64,000 nt of DNA from Petrolisthes cinctipes. Lineage: Eukaryota > Arthropoda > Malacostraca > Decapoda > Porcellanidae. Every line of letters starts with the position of its first letter. The stretch's first letter is position 1. Position numbers and translations under genes: made by a program. Of the stretch, positions 9,086 to 21,869 are shown in pieces. The stretch covers positions 1,612,001 to 1,676,000 of the forward strand of contig JAWQEG010000004.1 of NCBI GenBank assembly GCA_033782935.1. Reading direction: 5' to 3'. Under the pieces are notes generated by a model. That model did no database searches and was not told the origin of the DNA. It worked only from the letters and a program-made list of their open reading frames with translations.

Positions 9086-11552
9086 GTAGGCATGTACAGA
9101 TCGCTTCTGGGACCCCTAAATATCGAATTTTCGGGTGTTTTGGGACTGAATTTGAGATATCGACTTTTTGGCACCTAAAAGATCGATTTTTAGCATGTTT
9201 TTAGCCTATATTTTGAAAATATTCTAGCACTGAGTAGGCATGTACAGATCGCTTCTGGGACCCCAAAATATCGAATTTTCGGGTGTTTAGGGCCAGAATT
9301 TGAGATATAAACGGGTACAGAAGATGCATGCACATATCGACTTTTGGGCACCTAAAAGATCGATTTTCAGTATGTTTTTGGCCTATATTTTGAAAATACT
9401 CTAACACGGAGTAGGCATGTACAGATACCTTCTGGGACCTCTAAATATCGAATTTTCGGGTGTTTTGGGACTGAATTTGAGATATCGATTTTTTGGCACC
9501 TAAAATGTCGATTTTCAGCATGTTTTTAGCCTATATTTTGAAAATATTCTAGCAATGTGTAGGCATGTACATATTGCTTCTGGGACCCCAAAATATTGAA
9601 TTTATGGGTGTTTTGAGCCTGAATTTGAGATATAAACGGGTACAGAAGATACATGCACATATTGACTTTGGGCATCTAAAATATCGATTTTCAGCATGTT
9701 TTGGGCCTGTATTTTAAAAATACTCTAACACTGAGTAGGCATGTACAGATTGCTTCTGGGACCCCCTAAATATTGAATTTTCGGGTGTTTTGAGCCTGAA
9801 TTTGAGATAAAAACGGGTACTGAAGATGCATGCACATATCGACTTTTGTGCACCTAAAAGATCGATTTTCAGTATGTTTTGAGCATGTATTTTGAAAATA
9901 CTCTAACACGGAGTAGGCATGTACAGATCGCTTCTGGGACCCCTAAATATCGAATTTTCGGGTGTTTTGGGACTGAATTTGAGATATCGACTTTTTGGCA
10001 CCTAAAAGATCGATTTTTAGCATGTTTTTAGCCTATATTTTGAAAATATTCTAGCACTGAGTAGGCATGTACAGATTGCTTCTGGGACCCCAAAATATTG
10101 AATTTTCGGGTGTTTTGAGCCTGAATTTGAGATATAAACGGGTACAGAAGATACATGCACATATTGACTTTGGGCACCAAAAATATCGATTTTCAGCTTG
10201 TTTTGGGCCTGAATTTTGAAAATACTCTAACACGGAGTAGGCATGTACAGATCGCTTCTGGGACCCCAAAATATCGAATTTTCGGGTGTTTAGGGCCAGA
10301 ATTTGAGATATAAACGGGTACAGAAGATGCATGCACATATCGACTTTTGGGCACCTAAAAGATCGATTTTCAGTATGTTTTTGGCCTGTATTTTGAAAAT
10401 ACTCTAACACGGAGTAGGCATGTACAGATACCTTCTGGGACCTCTAAATATCGAATTTTCGGGTGTTTTGGGACTGAATTTGAGATATCGATTTTTGGCA
10501 CCTAAAATGTCGATTTTCAGCATGTTTTTAGCCTATATTTTGAAAATATTCTAGCAATGTGTAGGCATGTACAGATTGCTTCTGGGACCCCAAAATATTG
10601 AATTTTCGGGTGTTTTGAGCCTGAATTTGAGATATAAACGGGTACTGAAGATGCATGCACATATCGACTTTTGTGCACCTAAAAGATCGATTTTCAGTAT
10701 GTTTTGAGCATGTATTTTGAAAATACTCTAACACGGAGTAGGCATGTACAGATCGCTTCTGGGACCCCTAAATATCGAATTTTCGGGTGTTTTGGGACTG
10801 AATTCGAGATATCGACTTTTTGACACCTAAAAGATCGGTTTTTAGCATGTTTTTAGCCTATATTTTGAAAATATTCTAGCACTGTACAGATTGCTTCTGG
10901 GACCCCAAAATATTGAATTTTCGGGTGTTTTGAGCCTGAATTTGAGATATAAACTGGTACAGAAGATACATGCACATATTGACTTTGGGAACCAAAAATA
11001 TCGATTTTCAGCATGTTTTGGGCCTGTATTTTTAAAATACTCTAACACTGAGTAGGCATGTACAGATCGCTTCTGGGACCCCAAAATATCGAATTTTCGG
11101 ATGTTTAGGGCCAGAATTTGAGATATAAAAGGGTACAGAAGATGCATGCACATATCGACTTTTGGGCACCTAAAAGATCGATTTTCAGTATGTTTTTGGC
11201 CTGTATTTTGAAAATACTCTAACACGGAGTAGGCATGTACAGATCGCTTCTGGGACCTCTAAATATCGAATTTTAGGGTGTTTTGGGACTGAATTTGAGA
11301 TATCGATTTTTTGGCACCTAAAATGTCGATTTTTAGCATGTTTTTAGCCTATATTTTGAAATATTCTAGCACTGTGTAGGCATGTACAGATTGCTTCTGG
11401 GACCCCAAAATATTGAATTTTCGGGTGTTTTGAGCCTGAATTTGAGATATAAACGGGTACTGAAGATGCATGCACATATCGACTTTTGTGCACCTAAAAG
11501 ATCGATTTTCAGTATGTTTTGAGCATGTATTTTGAAAATACTCTAACACGGA
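9086..11552 (+). repeat. Block Q, copy 1 (2467 bp)
   Basis: Units start at 9086, 9411, 9913, 10414, 10738 and 11229, with lengths 325, 502, 501, 324, 491 and 324. Private markers are accccctaaatattg (one extra base, making D 178 bp), caatgtgtagg, gagataaaaacgg, gagatatcgattttt with five T at about 10490, gatcggtttttagc, and ttgaaatattctag (one A lost). The next 2468 bp repeat this order with the same markers. Confidence 0.9.
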
Positions 11553-14020
11553 GTAGGCATGTACAGATCGCTTCTGGGACCCCTAAATATCGAATTTTCG
11601 GGTGTTTTGGGACTGAATTTGAGATATCGACTTTTTGGCACCTAAAAGATCGATTTTTAGCATGTTTTTAGCCTATATTTTGAAAATATTCTAGCACTGA
11701 GTAGGCATGTACAGATCGCTTCTGGGACCCCAAAATATCGAATTTTCGGGTGTTTAGGGCCAGAATTTGAGATATAAACGGGTACAGAAGATGCATGCAC
11801 ATATCGACTTTTGGGCACCTAAAAGATCGATTTTCAGTATGTTTTTGGCCTATATTTTGAAAATACTCTAACACGGAGTAGGCATGTACAGATACCTTCT
11901 GGGACCTCTAAATATCGAATTTTCGGGTGTTTTGGGACTGAATTTGAGATATCGATTTTTTGGCACCTAAAATGTCGATTTTCAGCATGTTTTTAGCCTA
12001 TATTTTGAAAATATTCTAGCAATGTGTAGGCATGTACATATTGCTTCTGGGACCCCAAAATATTGAATTTATGGGTGTTTTGAGCCTGAATTTGAGATAT
12101 AAACGGGTACAGAAGATACATGCACATATTGACTTTGGGCATCTAAAATATCGATTTTCAGCATGTTTTGGGCCTGTATTTTAAAAATACTCTAACACTG
12201 AGTAGGCATGTACAGATTGCTTCTGGGACCCCCTAAATATTGAATTTTCGGGTGTTTTGAGCCTGAATTTGAGATAAAAACGGGTACTGAAGATGCATGC
12301 ACATATCGACTTTTGTGCACCTAAAAGATCGATTTTCAGTATGTTTTGAGCATGTATTTTGAAAATACTCTAACACGGAGTAGGCATGTACAGATCGCTT
12401 CTGGGACCCCTAAATATCGAATTTTCGGGTGTTTTGGGACTGAATTTGAGATATCGACTTTTTGGCACCTAAAAGATCGATTTTTAGCATGTTTTTAGCC
12501 TATATTTTGAAAATATTCTAGCACTGAGTAGGCATGTACAGATTGCTTCTGGGACCCCAAAATATTGAATTTTCGGGTGTTTTGAGCCTGAATTTGAGAT
12601 ATAAACGGGTACAGAAGATACATGCACATATTGACTTTGGGCACCAAAAATATCGATTTTCAGCTTGTTTTGGGCCTGAATTTTGAAAATACTCTAACAC
12701 GGAGTAGGCATGTACAGATCGCTTCTGGGACCCCAAAATATCGAGTTTTCGGGTGTTTAGGGCCAGAATTTGAGATATAAACGGGTACAGAAGATGCATG
12801 CACATATCGACTTTTGGGCACCTAAAAGATCGATTTTCAGTATGTTTTTGGCCTGTATTTTGAAAATACTCTAACACGGAGTAGGCATGTACAGATACCT
12901 TCTGGGACCTCTAAATATCGAATTTTCGGGTGTTTTGGGACTGAATTTGAGATATCGATTTTTTGGCACCTAAAATGTCGATTTTCAGCATGTTTTTAGC
13001 CTATATTTTGAAAATATTCTAGCAATGTGTAGGCATGTACAGATTGCTTCTGGGACCCCAAAATATTGAATTTTCGGGTGTTTTGAGCCTGAATTTGAGA
13101 TATAAACGGGTACTGAAGATGCATGCACATATCGACTTTTGTGCACCTAAAAGATCGATTTTCAGTATGTTTTGAGCATGTATTTTGAAAATACTCTAAC
13201 ACGGAGTAGGCATGTACAGATCGCTTCTGGGACCCCTAAATATCGAATTTTCGGGTGTTTTGGGACTGAATTCGAGATATCGACTTTTTGACACCTAAAA
13301 GATCGGTTTTTAGCATGTTTTTAGCCTATATTTTGAAAATATTCTAGCACTGTACAGATTGCTTCTGGGACCCCAAAATATTGAATTTTCGGGTGTTTTG
13401 AGCCTGAATTTGAGATATAAACTGGTACAGAAGATACATGCACATATTGACTTTGGGAACCAAAAATATCGATTTTCAGCATGTTTTGGGCCTGTATTTT
13501 TAAAATACTCTAACACTGAGTAGGCATGTACAGATCGCTTCTGGGACCCCAAAATATCGAATTTTCGGATGTTTAGGGCCAGAATTTGAGATATAAAAGG
13601 GTACAGAAGATGCATGCACATATCGACTTTTGGGCACCTAAAAGATCGATTTTCAGTATGTTTTTGGCCTGTATTTTGAAAATACTCTAACACGGAGTAG
13701 GCATGTACAGATCGCTTCTGGGACCTCTAAATATCGAATTTTAGGGTGTTTTGGGACTGAATTTGAGATATCGATTTTTTGGCACCTAAAATGTCGATTT
13801 TTAGCATGTTTTTAGCCTATATTTTGAAATATTCTAGCACTGTGTAGGCATGTACAGATTGCTTCTGGGACCCCAAAATATTGAATTTTCGGGTGTTTTG
13901 AGCCTGAATTTGAGATATAAACGGGTACTGAAGATGCATGCACATATCGACTTTTGTGCACCTAAAAGATCGATTTTCAGTATGTTTTGAGCATGTATTT
14001 TGAAAATACTCTAACACGGA
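11553..14020 (+). repeat. Block Q, copy 2 (2468 bp)
   Basis: Units start at 11553, 11878, 12380, 12881, 13206 and 13697, with lengths 325, 502, 501, 325, 491 and 324. Sequence and rare variants match 9086-11552 closely. Differences I see are one T more in the T-run near 12960 and cgagttttcgg near 12743 where copy 1 has cgaattttcgg. The near identity implies recent tandem duplication. The differences argue against a simple assembly double. Confidence 0.9.
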
Positions 14021-15664
14021 GTAGGCATGTACAGATCGCTTCTGGGACCCCTAAATATCGAATTTTCGGGTGTTTTGGGACTGAATTTGATATATCGACT
14101 TTTTGGCACCTAAAAGATCGATTTTTAGCATGTTTTTAGCCTATATTTTGAAAATATTCTAGCACTGAGTAGGCATGTACAGATCGCTTCTGGGACCCCA
14201 AAATATCGAATTTTCGGGTGTTTTGAGCCTGAATTTGAGATATAAACGGGTACTGAAGATGCATGCACATATCGACTTTTGTGCACCTAAAAGATCGATT
14301 TTCAGTATGTTTTGAGCATGTATTTTGAAAATACTCTAACACGGAGTAGGCATGTACAGATCGCTTCTGGGATCCCTAAATATCGAATTTTCGGGTGTTT
14401 GGGGACTAAATTTGAGATATAGACTTTTTGGCACCTAAAATATCGATTTTTAGCATGTTTTTAGCCTATATTTTGAAAATATTCTAGCACTGTACAGATT
14501 GCTTCTTGTTCCCCAAAATATTGAATTTTCGGGTGTTTTGAGCCTGAATTTGAGATACAAACGGGTACAGAAGATACATGCACATATTGACTTTGGGCAC
14601 CAAAAATATCGATTTTCAGCATGTTTTGGGCCTGTATTTTGAAAATACTCTAACACTGAGTAGGCATGTACAGATCGCTTCTGGGACCCCAAAATATCGA
14701 ATTTTCGGGTGTTTAGGGCCAGAATTTGAGATATAAACGGGTACAGAAGATGCATGTACATATCGACTTTTGGGCACCTAAAAGATCGATTTTCAGTATG
14801 TTTTTGGCCTGTATTTTGAAAATACTCTAACACGGAGTAGGCATGTACAGATACCTTCTGGGACCTCTAAATATCGAATTCTCGGGTGTTTTGGGACTGA
14901 ATTTGAGATATCGATTTTTTGGCACCTAAAATATCGATTTTTAGCATGTTTTTAGCCTATATTTTGAAAATATTCTAGCACTGTGTAGGCATGTACAGAT
15001 TGCTTCTGGGACCCCAAAATATTGAATTTTCGGGTGTTTTTGAGCCTGAATTTGAGATATAAACGGGTACAGAAGATACATGCACATATTGACTTTGGGC
15101 ATCTAAAATATCGATTTTCAGCATGTTTTGGGCCTGTATTTTGAAAATACTATAACACTGAGTAGGCATGTACAGATTGCTTCTGGGACCCCCTAAATAT
15201 TGAATTTTCGGGTGTTTTGAGCCTGAATTTGAGATATAAACGGGTACAGAAGATGCATGCACATATCGACTTTTGTGCACCTAAAAGATCGATTTTCAGT
15301 ATGTTTTGAGCATGTATTTTGAAAATACTCTAACACGGAGTAGGCATGTAGAGATCGCTTCTGGGACCCCTAAATATCGAATTTTCGGGTGTTTTGGGAC
15401 TGAATTTGAGATATCGACTTTTTGGCACCTAAAAGATCGATTTTTAGCATGTTTTTAGCCTATATTTTGAAAATATTCTAGCACTGAGTAGGCATGTACA
15501 GATCGCTTCTGGGACCCCAAAATATCGAATTTTCGGGTGTTTAGGGCCAGAATTTGAGATATAAACGGGTACAGAAGATGCATGCACATATTGACTTTTG
15601 GGCACCTAAAAGATCGATTTTCAGTATGTTTTTGGCCTGTATTTTGAAAATACTCTAACACGGA
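14021..15664 (+). repeat. Segment with diverged units before the 816-bp zone
   Basis: Units start at 14021 (325), 14346 (491), 14837 (503) and 15340 (325). The unit at 14346 has private variants (gatccctaaat, gtgtttggggactaaat, gagatatagac, and cttcttgttcccc in B'). The variants gatccctaaat, gagatatagac and cttcttgttcccc return around 32659 and 34458. The 503-bp unit has an extra T (gtttttgagcctg) in B and an extra C in D; the former marks derived units at 17297 and 20562. Confidence 0.82.
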
Positions 15665-17296
15665 GTAGGCATGTACAGATACCTTCTGGGACCTCTAAAT
15701 ATCGAATTTTCGGGTGTTTTGGGACTGAATTTGAGATATCGATTTTTTGGCACCTAAAATGTCGATTTTCAGCATGTTTTTAGCCTATATTTTGAAAATA
15801 TTCTAGCAATGTGTAGGCATGTACAGATTGCTTCTGGGACCCCAAAATATTGAATTTTCGGGTGTTTTGAGCCTGAATTTGAGATATAAACGGGTACTGA
15901 AGATGCATGCACATATCGACTTTTGTGCACCTAAAAGATCGATTTTCAGTATGTTTTGAGCATGTATTTTGAAAATACTCTAACACGGAGTAGGCATGTA
16001 CAGATCGCTTCTGGGACCCCTAAATATCGAATTTTCGGGTGTTTTGGGACTGAATTTGAGATATCGACTTTTTGGCACCTAAAAGATCGATTTTTAGCAT
16101 GTTTTTAGCCTATATTTTGAAAATATTCTAGCACTGTACAGATTGCTTCTGGGACCCCAAAATATTGAATTTTCGGGTGTTTTGAGCCTGAATTTGAGAT
16201 ATAAACGGGTACAGAAGATACATGCACATATTGACTTTGGGAACCAAAAATATCTATTTTCAGCATGTTTTGGGCCTGTATTTTGAAAATACTCTAACAC
16301 TGAGTAGGCATGTACAGATCGCTTCTGGGACCCCAAAATATCGAATTTTTGGGTGTTTAGGGCCAGAATTTGAGATATAAACGGGTACAGAAGATGCATG
16401 CACATATCGACTTTTGGGCACCTAAAAGATCGATTTTCAGTATGTTTTTGGCCTGTATTTTGAAAATACTCTAACACGGAGTAGGCATCTACAGATACCT
16501 TCTGGGACCTCTAAATATCGAATTTTCGGGTGTTTTGGGACTGAATTTGAGATATCGATTTTTTGGCACCTAAAATGTCGATTTTCAGCATGTTTTTAGC
16601 CTATATTTTGAAAATATTCTAGCAATGTGTAGGCATGTACAGATTGCTTCTGGGACCCCAAAATATTGAATTTTCGGGTGTTTTGAGCCTGAATTTGAGA
16701 TATAAACGGGTACTGAAGATGCATGCACATATCGACTTTTGTGCACCTAAAAGATCGATTTTCAGTATGTTTTGAGCATGTATTTTGAAAATACTCTAAC
16801 ACGGAGTAGGCATGTACAGATCGCTTCTGGGACCCCTAAATATCGAATTTTCGGGTGTTTTGGGACTGAATTTGAGATATCGACTTTTTGGCACCTAAAA
16901 GATCGATTTTTAGCATGTTTTTAGCCTATATTTTGAAAATATTCTAGCACTGTAAAGATTGCTTCTGGGACCCCAAAATATTGAATTTTCGGGTGTTTTG
17001 AGCCTGAATTTGAGATATAAACGGGTACAGAAGATACATGCACATATTGACTTTGGGAACCAAAAATATCTATTTTCAGCATGTTTTGGGCCTGTATTTT
17101 GAAAATACTCTAACACTGAGTAGGCATGTACAGATCGCTTCTGGGACCCCAAAATATCGAATTTTTGGGTGTTTAGGGCCAGAATTTGAGATATAAACGG
17201 GTACAGAAGATGCATGCACATATCGACTTTTGGGCACCTAAAAGATCGATTTTCAGTATGTTTTTGGCCTGTATTTTGAAAATACTCTAACACGGA
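15665..17296 (+). repeat. Two 816-bp pentamer repeats (A-D-A-B'-C)
   Basis: Units 15665-16480 and 16481-17296 are each 816 bp = 148+177+148+166+177. Each joins a 325-bp A-D dimer to a 491-bp A-B'-C trimer. Shared markers include gcatctacagatacc at the start of an A, gaaccaaaaatatctat in B', and cgaatttttgggtg in C. This is a second-order higher-order repeat that has displaced the 501-bp trimer locally. Confidence 0.9.
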
Positions 17297-18113
17297 GTAG
17301 GCATCTACAGATACCTTCTGGGACCTCTAAATATCGAATTTTCGGGTGTTTTGGGACTGAATTTGATATATCGATTTTTTGGCACCTAAAATGTCGATTT
17401 TCAGCATGTTTTTAGCCTATATTTTGAAAATATTCTAGCAATGTGTAGGCATGTACAGATTGCTTCTGGGACCCCAAAATATTGAATTTTCGGGTGTTTT
17501 TGAGCCTGAATTTGAGATATAAACGGGTACAGAAGATACATGCACATATTGACTTTGGGCATCTAGAATATCGATTTTCAGCATGTTTTGGGCCTGTATT
17601 TTAACACTGAGTAGGCATGTACAGATTGCTTCTGGGACCCCCTAAATATTGAATTTTCGGGTGTTTTGAGCCTGAATTTGAGATATAAACGGGTACAGAA
17701 GATGCATGCACATATCGACTTTTGTGCACCTAAAAGATCGATTTTCAGTATGTTTTGAGCATGTATTTTGAAAATACTCTAACACGGAGAAGGCATGTAG
17801 AGATCGCTTCTGGGACCCCTAAATATCGAATTTTCGGGTGTTTTGGTACTGAATTTGAGATATCGACTTTTTGGCACCTAAAAGATCGATTTTTAGCATG
17901 TTTTTAGCCTATATTTTGAAAATATTCTAGCACTGAGTAGGCATGTACAGATCGCTTCTGGGACCCCAAAATATCGAATTTTCGGGTGTTTAGGGCCAGA
18001 ATTTGAGATATAAACGGGTACAGAAGATGCATGCACATATCGACTTTTGGGCACCTAAAAGATCGATTTTCAGTATGTTTTTGGCCTGTATCTTGAAAAT
18101 ACTCTAACACGGA
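17297..18113 (+). repeat. 817-bp interruption between 816-bp repeats
   Basis: Made of a 492-bp trimer (17297) and a 325-bp A-C dimer (17789). The B at 17445-17610 has the extra T (gtttttgagcctg), the rare gcatctagaatatcg, and an 11-bp loss giving cctgtattttaacactg. The D that follows is 178 bp. The A start at 17789 reads ggagaaggcatgtagag. A nearly identical 492-bp unit is at 20562, 3265 bp downstream. Confidence 0.85.
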
Positions 18114-20561
18114 GTAGGCATGTACAGATACCTTCTGGGACCTCTAAATATCGAATTTTCGGGTGTTTTGGGACTGAATTTGATATATCGATTTTTTGGC
18201 ACCTAAAATGTCGATTTTCAGCATGTTTTTAGCCTATATTTTGAAAATATTCTAGCAATGTGTAGGCATGTACAGATTGCTTCTGGGACCCCAAAATATT
18301 GAATTTTCGGGTGTTTTGAGCCTGAATTTGAGATATAAACGGGTACTGAAGATGCATGCACATATCGACTTTTGTGCACCTAAAAGATCGATTTTCAGTA
18401 TGTTTTGAGCATGTATTTTGAAAATACTCTAACACGGAGTAGGCATGTACAGATCGCTTCTGGGACCCCTAAATATCGAATTTTCGGGTGTTTTGGGACT
18501 GAATTTGAGATATCGACTTTTTGGCACCTAAAAGATCGATTTTTAGCATGTTTTTAGCCTATATTTTGAAAATATTCTAGCACTGTACAGATTGCTTCTG
18601 GGACCCCAAAATATTGAATTTTCGGGTGTTTTGAGCCTGAATTTGAGATATAAACGGGTACAGAAGATACATGCACATATTGACTTTGGGAACCAAAAAT
18701 ATCTATTTTCAGCATGTTTTGGGCCTGTATTTTGAAAATACTCTAACACTGAGTAGGCATGTACAGATCGCTTCTGGGACCCCAAAATATCGAATTTTTG
18801 GGTGTTTAGGGCCAGAATTTGAGATATAAACGGGTACAGAAGATGCATGCACATATCGACTTTTGGGCACCTAAAAGATCGATTTTCAGTATGTTTTTGG
18901 CCTGTATTTTGAAAATACTCTAACACGGAGTAGGCATCTACAGATACCTTCTGGGACCTCTAAATATCGAATTTTCGGGTGTTTTGGGACTGAATTTGAG
19001 ATATCGATTTTTTGGCACCTAAAATGTCGATTTTCAGCATGTTTTTAGCCTATATTTTGAAAATATTCTAGCAATGTGTAGGCATGTACAGATTGCTTCT
19101 GGGACCCCAAAATATTGAATTTTCGGGTGTTTTGAGCCTGAATTTGAGATATAAACGGGTACTGAAGATGCATGCACATATCGACTTTTGTGCACCTAAA
19201 AGATCGATTTTCAGTATGTTTTGAGCATGTATTTTGAAAATACTCTAACACGGAGTAGGCATGTACAGATCGCTTCTGGGACCCCTAAATATCGAATTTT
19301 CGGGTGTTTTGGGACTGAATTTGAGATATCGACTTTTTGGCACCTAAAAGATCGATTTTTAGCATGTTTTTAGCCTATATTTTGAAAATATTCTAGCACT
19401 GTACAGATTGCTTCTGGGACCCCAAAATATTGAATTTTCGGGTGTTTTGAGCCTGAATTTGAGATATAAACGGGTACAGAAGATACATGCACATATTGAC
19501 TTTGGGAACCAAAAATATCTATTTTCAGCATGTTTTGGGCCTGTATTTTGAAAATACTCTAACACTGAGTAGGCATGTACAGATCGCTTCTGGGACCCCA
19601 AAATATCGAATTTTTGGGTGTTTAGGGCCAGAATTTGAGATATAAACGGGTACAGAAGATGCATGCACATATCGACTTTTGGGCACCTAAAAGATCGATT
19701 TTCAGTATGTTTTTGGCCTGTATTTTGAAAATACTCTAACACGGAGTAGGCATCTACAGATACCTTCTGGGACCTCTAAATATCGAATTTTCGGGTGTTT
19801 TGGGACTGAATTTGAGATATCGATTTTTTGGCACCTAAAATGTCGATTTTCAGCATGTTTTTAGCCTATATTTTGAAAATATTCTAGCAATGTGTAGGCA
19901 TGTACAGATTGCTTCTGGGACCCCAAAATATTGAATTTTCGGGTGTTTTGAGCCTGAATTTGAGATATAAACGGGTACTGAAGATGCATGCACATATCGA
20001 CTTTTGTGCACCTAAAAGATCGATTTTCAGTATGTTTTGAGCATGTATTTTGAAAATACTCTAACACGGAGTAGGCATGTACAGATCTCTTCTGGGACCC
20101 CTAAATATCGAATTTTCGGGTGTTTTGGGACTGAATTTGAGATATCGACTTTTTGGCACCTAAAAGATCGATTTTTAGCATGTTTTTAGCCTATATTTTG
20201 AAAATATTCTAGCACTGTACAGATTGCTTCTGGGACCCCAAAATATTGAATTTTCGGGTGTTTTGAGCCTGAATTTGAGATATAAACGGGTACAGAAGAT
20301 ACATGCACATATTGACTTTGGGAACCAAAAATATCTATTTTCAGCATGTTTTGGGCCTGTATTTTGAAAATACTCTAACACTGAGTAGGCATGTACAGAT
20401 CGCTTCTGGGACCCCAAAATATCGAATTTTTGGGTGTTTAGGGCCAGAATTTGAGATATAAACGGGTACAGAAGATGCATGCACATATCGACTTTTGGGC
20501 ACCTAAAAGATCGATTTTCAGTATGTTTTTGGCCTGTATTTTGAAAATACTCTAACACGGA
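18114..20561 (+). repeat. Three 816-bp pentamer repeats (A-D-A-B'-C)
   Basis: Repeats 18114-18929, 18930-19745 and 19746-20561 have the same A-D-A-B'-C order and markers as 15665-17296. Dimer starts are 18114, 18930 and 19746, and trimer starts are 18439, 19255 and 20071. With the 817-bp segment before them they form a 3265-bp stretch (17297-20561), after which the 492-bp unit returns. Confidence 0.9.
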
Positions 20562-21869
20562 GTAGGCATCTACAGATACCTTCTGGGACCTCTAAATATC
20601 GAATTTTCGGGTGTTTTGGGACTGAATTTGATATATCGATTTTTTGGCACCTAAAATGTCGATTTTCAGCATGTTTTTAGCCTATATTTTGAAAATATTC
20701 TAGCAATGTGTAGGCATGTACAGATTGCTTCTGGGACCCCAAAATATTGAATTTTCGGGTGTTTTTGAGCCTGAATTTGAGATATAAACGGGTACAGAAG
20801 ATACATGCACATATTGACTTTGGGCATCTAGAATATCGATTTTCAGCATGTTTTGGGCCTGTATTTTAACACTGAGTAGGCATGTACAGATTGCTTCTGG
20901 GACCCCCTAAATATTGAATTTTCGGGTGTTTTGAGCCTGAATTTGAGATATAAACGGGTACTGAAGATGCATGCACATATCGACTTTTGTGCACCTAAAA
21001 GATCGATTTTCAGTATGTTTTGAGCATGTATTTTGAAAATACTCTAACACGGAGTAGGCATGTACAGATCGCTTCTGGGACCCCTAAATATCGAATTTTC
21101 GGGTGTTTTGGGACTGAATTTGAGATATCGACTTTTTGGCACCTAAAAGATCGATTTTTAGCATGTTTTTAGCCTATATTTTGAAAATATTCTAGCACTG
21201 TACAGATTGCTTCTGGGACCCCAAAATATTGAATTTTCGGGTGTTTTGAGCCTGAATTTGAGATATAAACGGGTACAGAAGATACATGCACATATTGACT
21301 TTGGGAACCAAAAATATCTATTTTCAGCATGTTTTGGGCCTGTATTTTGAAAATACTCTAACACTGAGTAGGCATGTACAGATCGCTTCTGGGACCCCAA
21401 AATATCGAATTTTTGGGTGTTTAGGGCCAGAATTTGAGATATAAACGGGTACAGAAGATGCATGCACATATCGACTTTTGGGCACCTAAAAGATCGATTT
21501 TCAGTATGTTTTTGGCCTGTATTTTGAAAATACTCTAACACGGAGTAGGCATCTACAGATACCTTCTGGGAACTCTAAATATCGAATTTTCGGGTGTTTT
21601 GGGACTGAATTTGATATATCGATTTTTTGGCACCTAAAATGTCGATTTTCAGCATGTTTTTAGCCTATATTTTGAAAATATTCTAGCAATGTGTAGGCAT
21701 GTACAGATTGCTTCTGGGACCCCAAAATATTGAATTTTCGGGTGTTTTGAGCCTGAATTTGAGATATAAACGGGTACTGAAGATGCATGCACATATCGAC
21801 TTTTGTGCACCTAAAAGATCGATTTTCAGTATGTTTTGAGCATGTATTTTGAAAATATTCTAACACGGA
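20562..21869 (+). repeat. Start of a second 3265-bp period, then break
   Basis: Units start at 20562 (492), 21054 (491) and 21545 (325). The 492-bp unit repeats 17297 with the same 11-bp loss and gcatctagaatatcg (B at 20710-20875). The next unit is A-B'-C (491) where the first period has an A-C dimer, so the two periods diverge here. The dimer at 21545 ends with aaaatattctaacacgg, an A/D blend. Confidence 0.83.
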
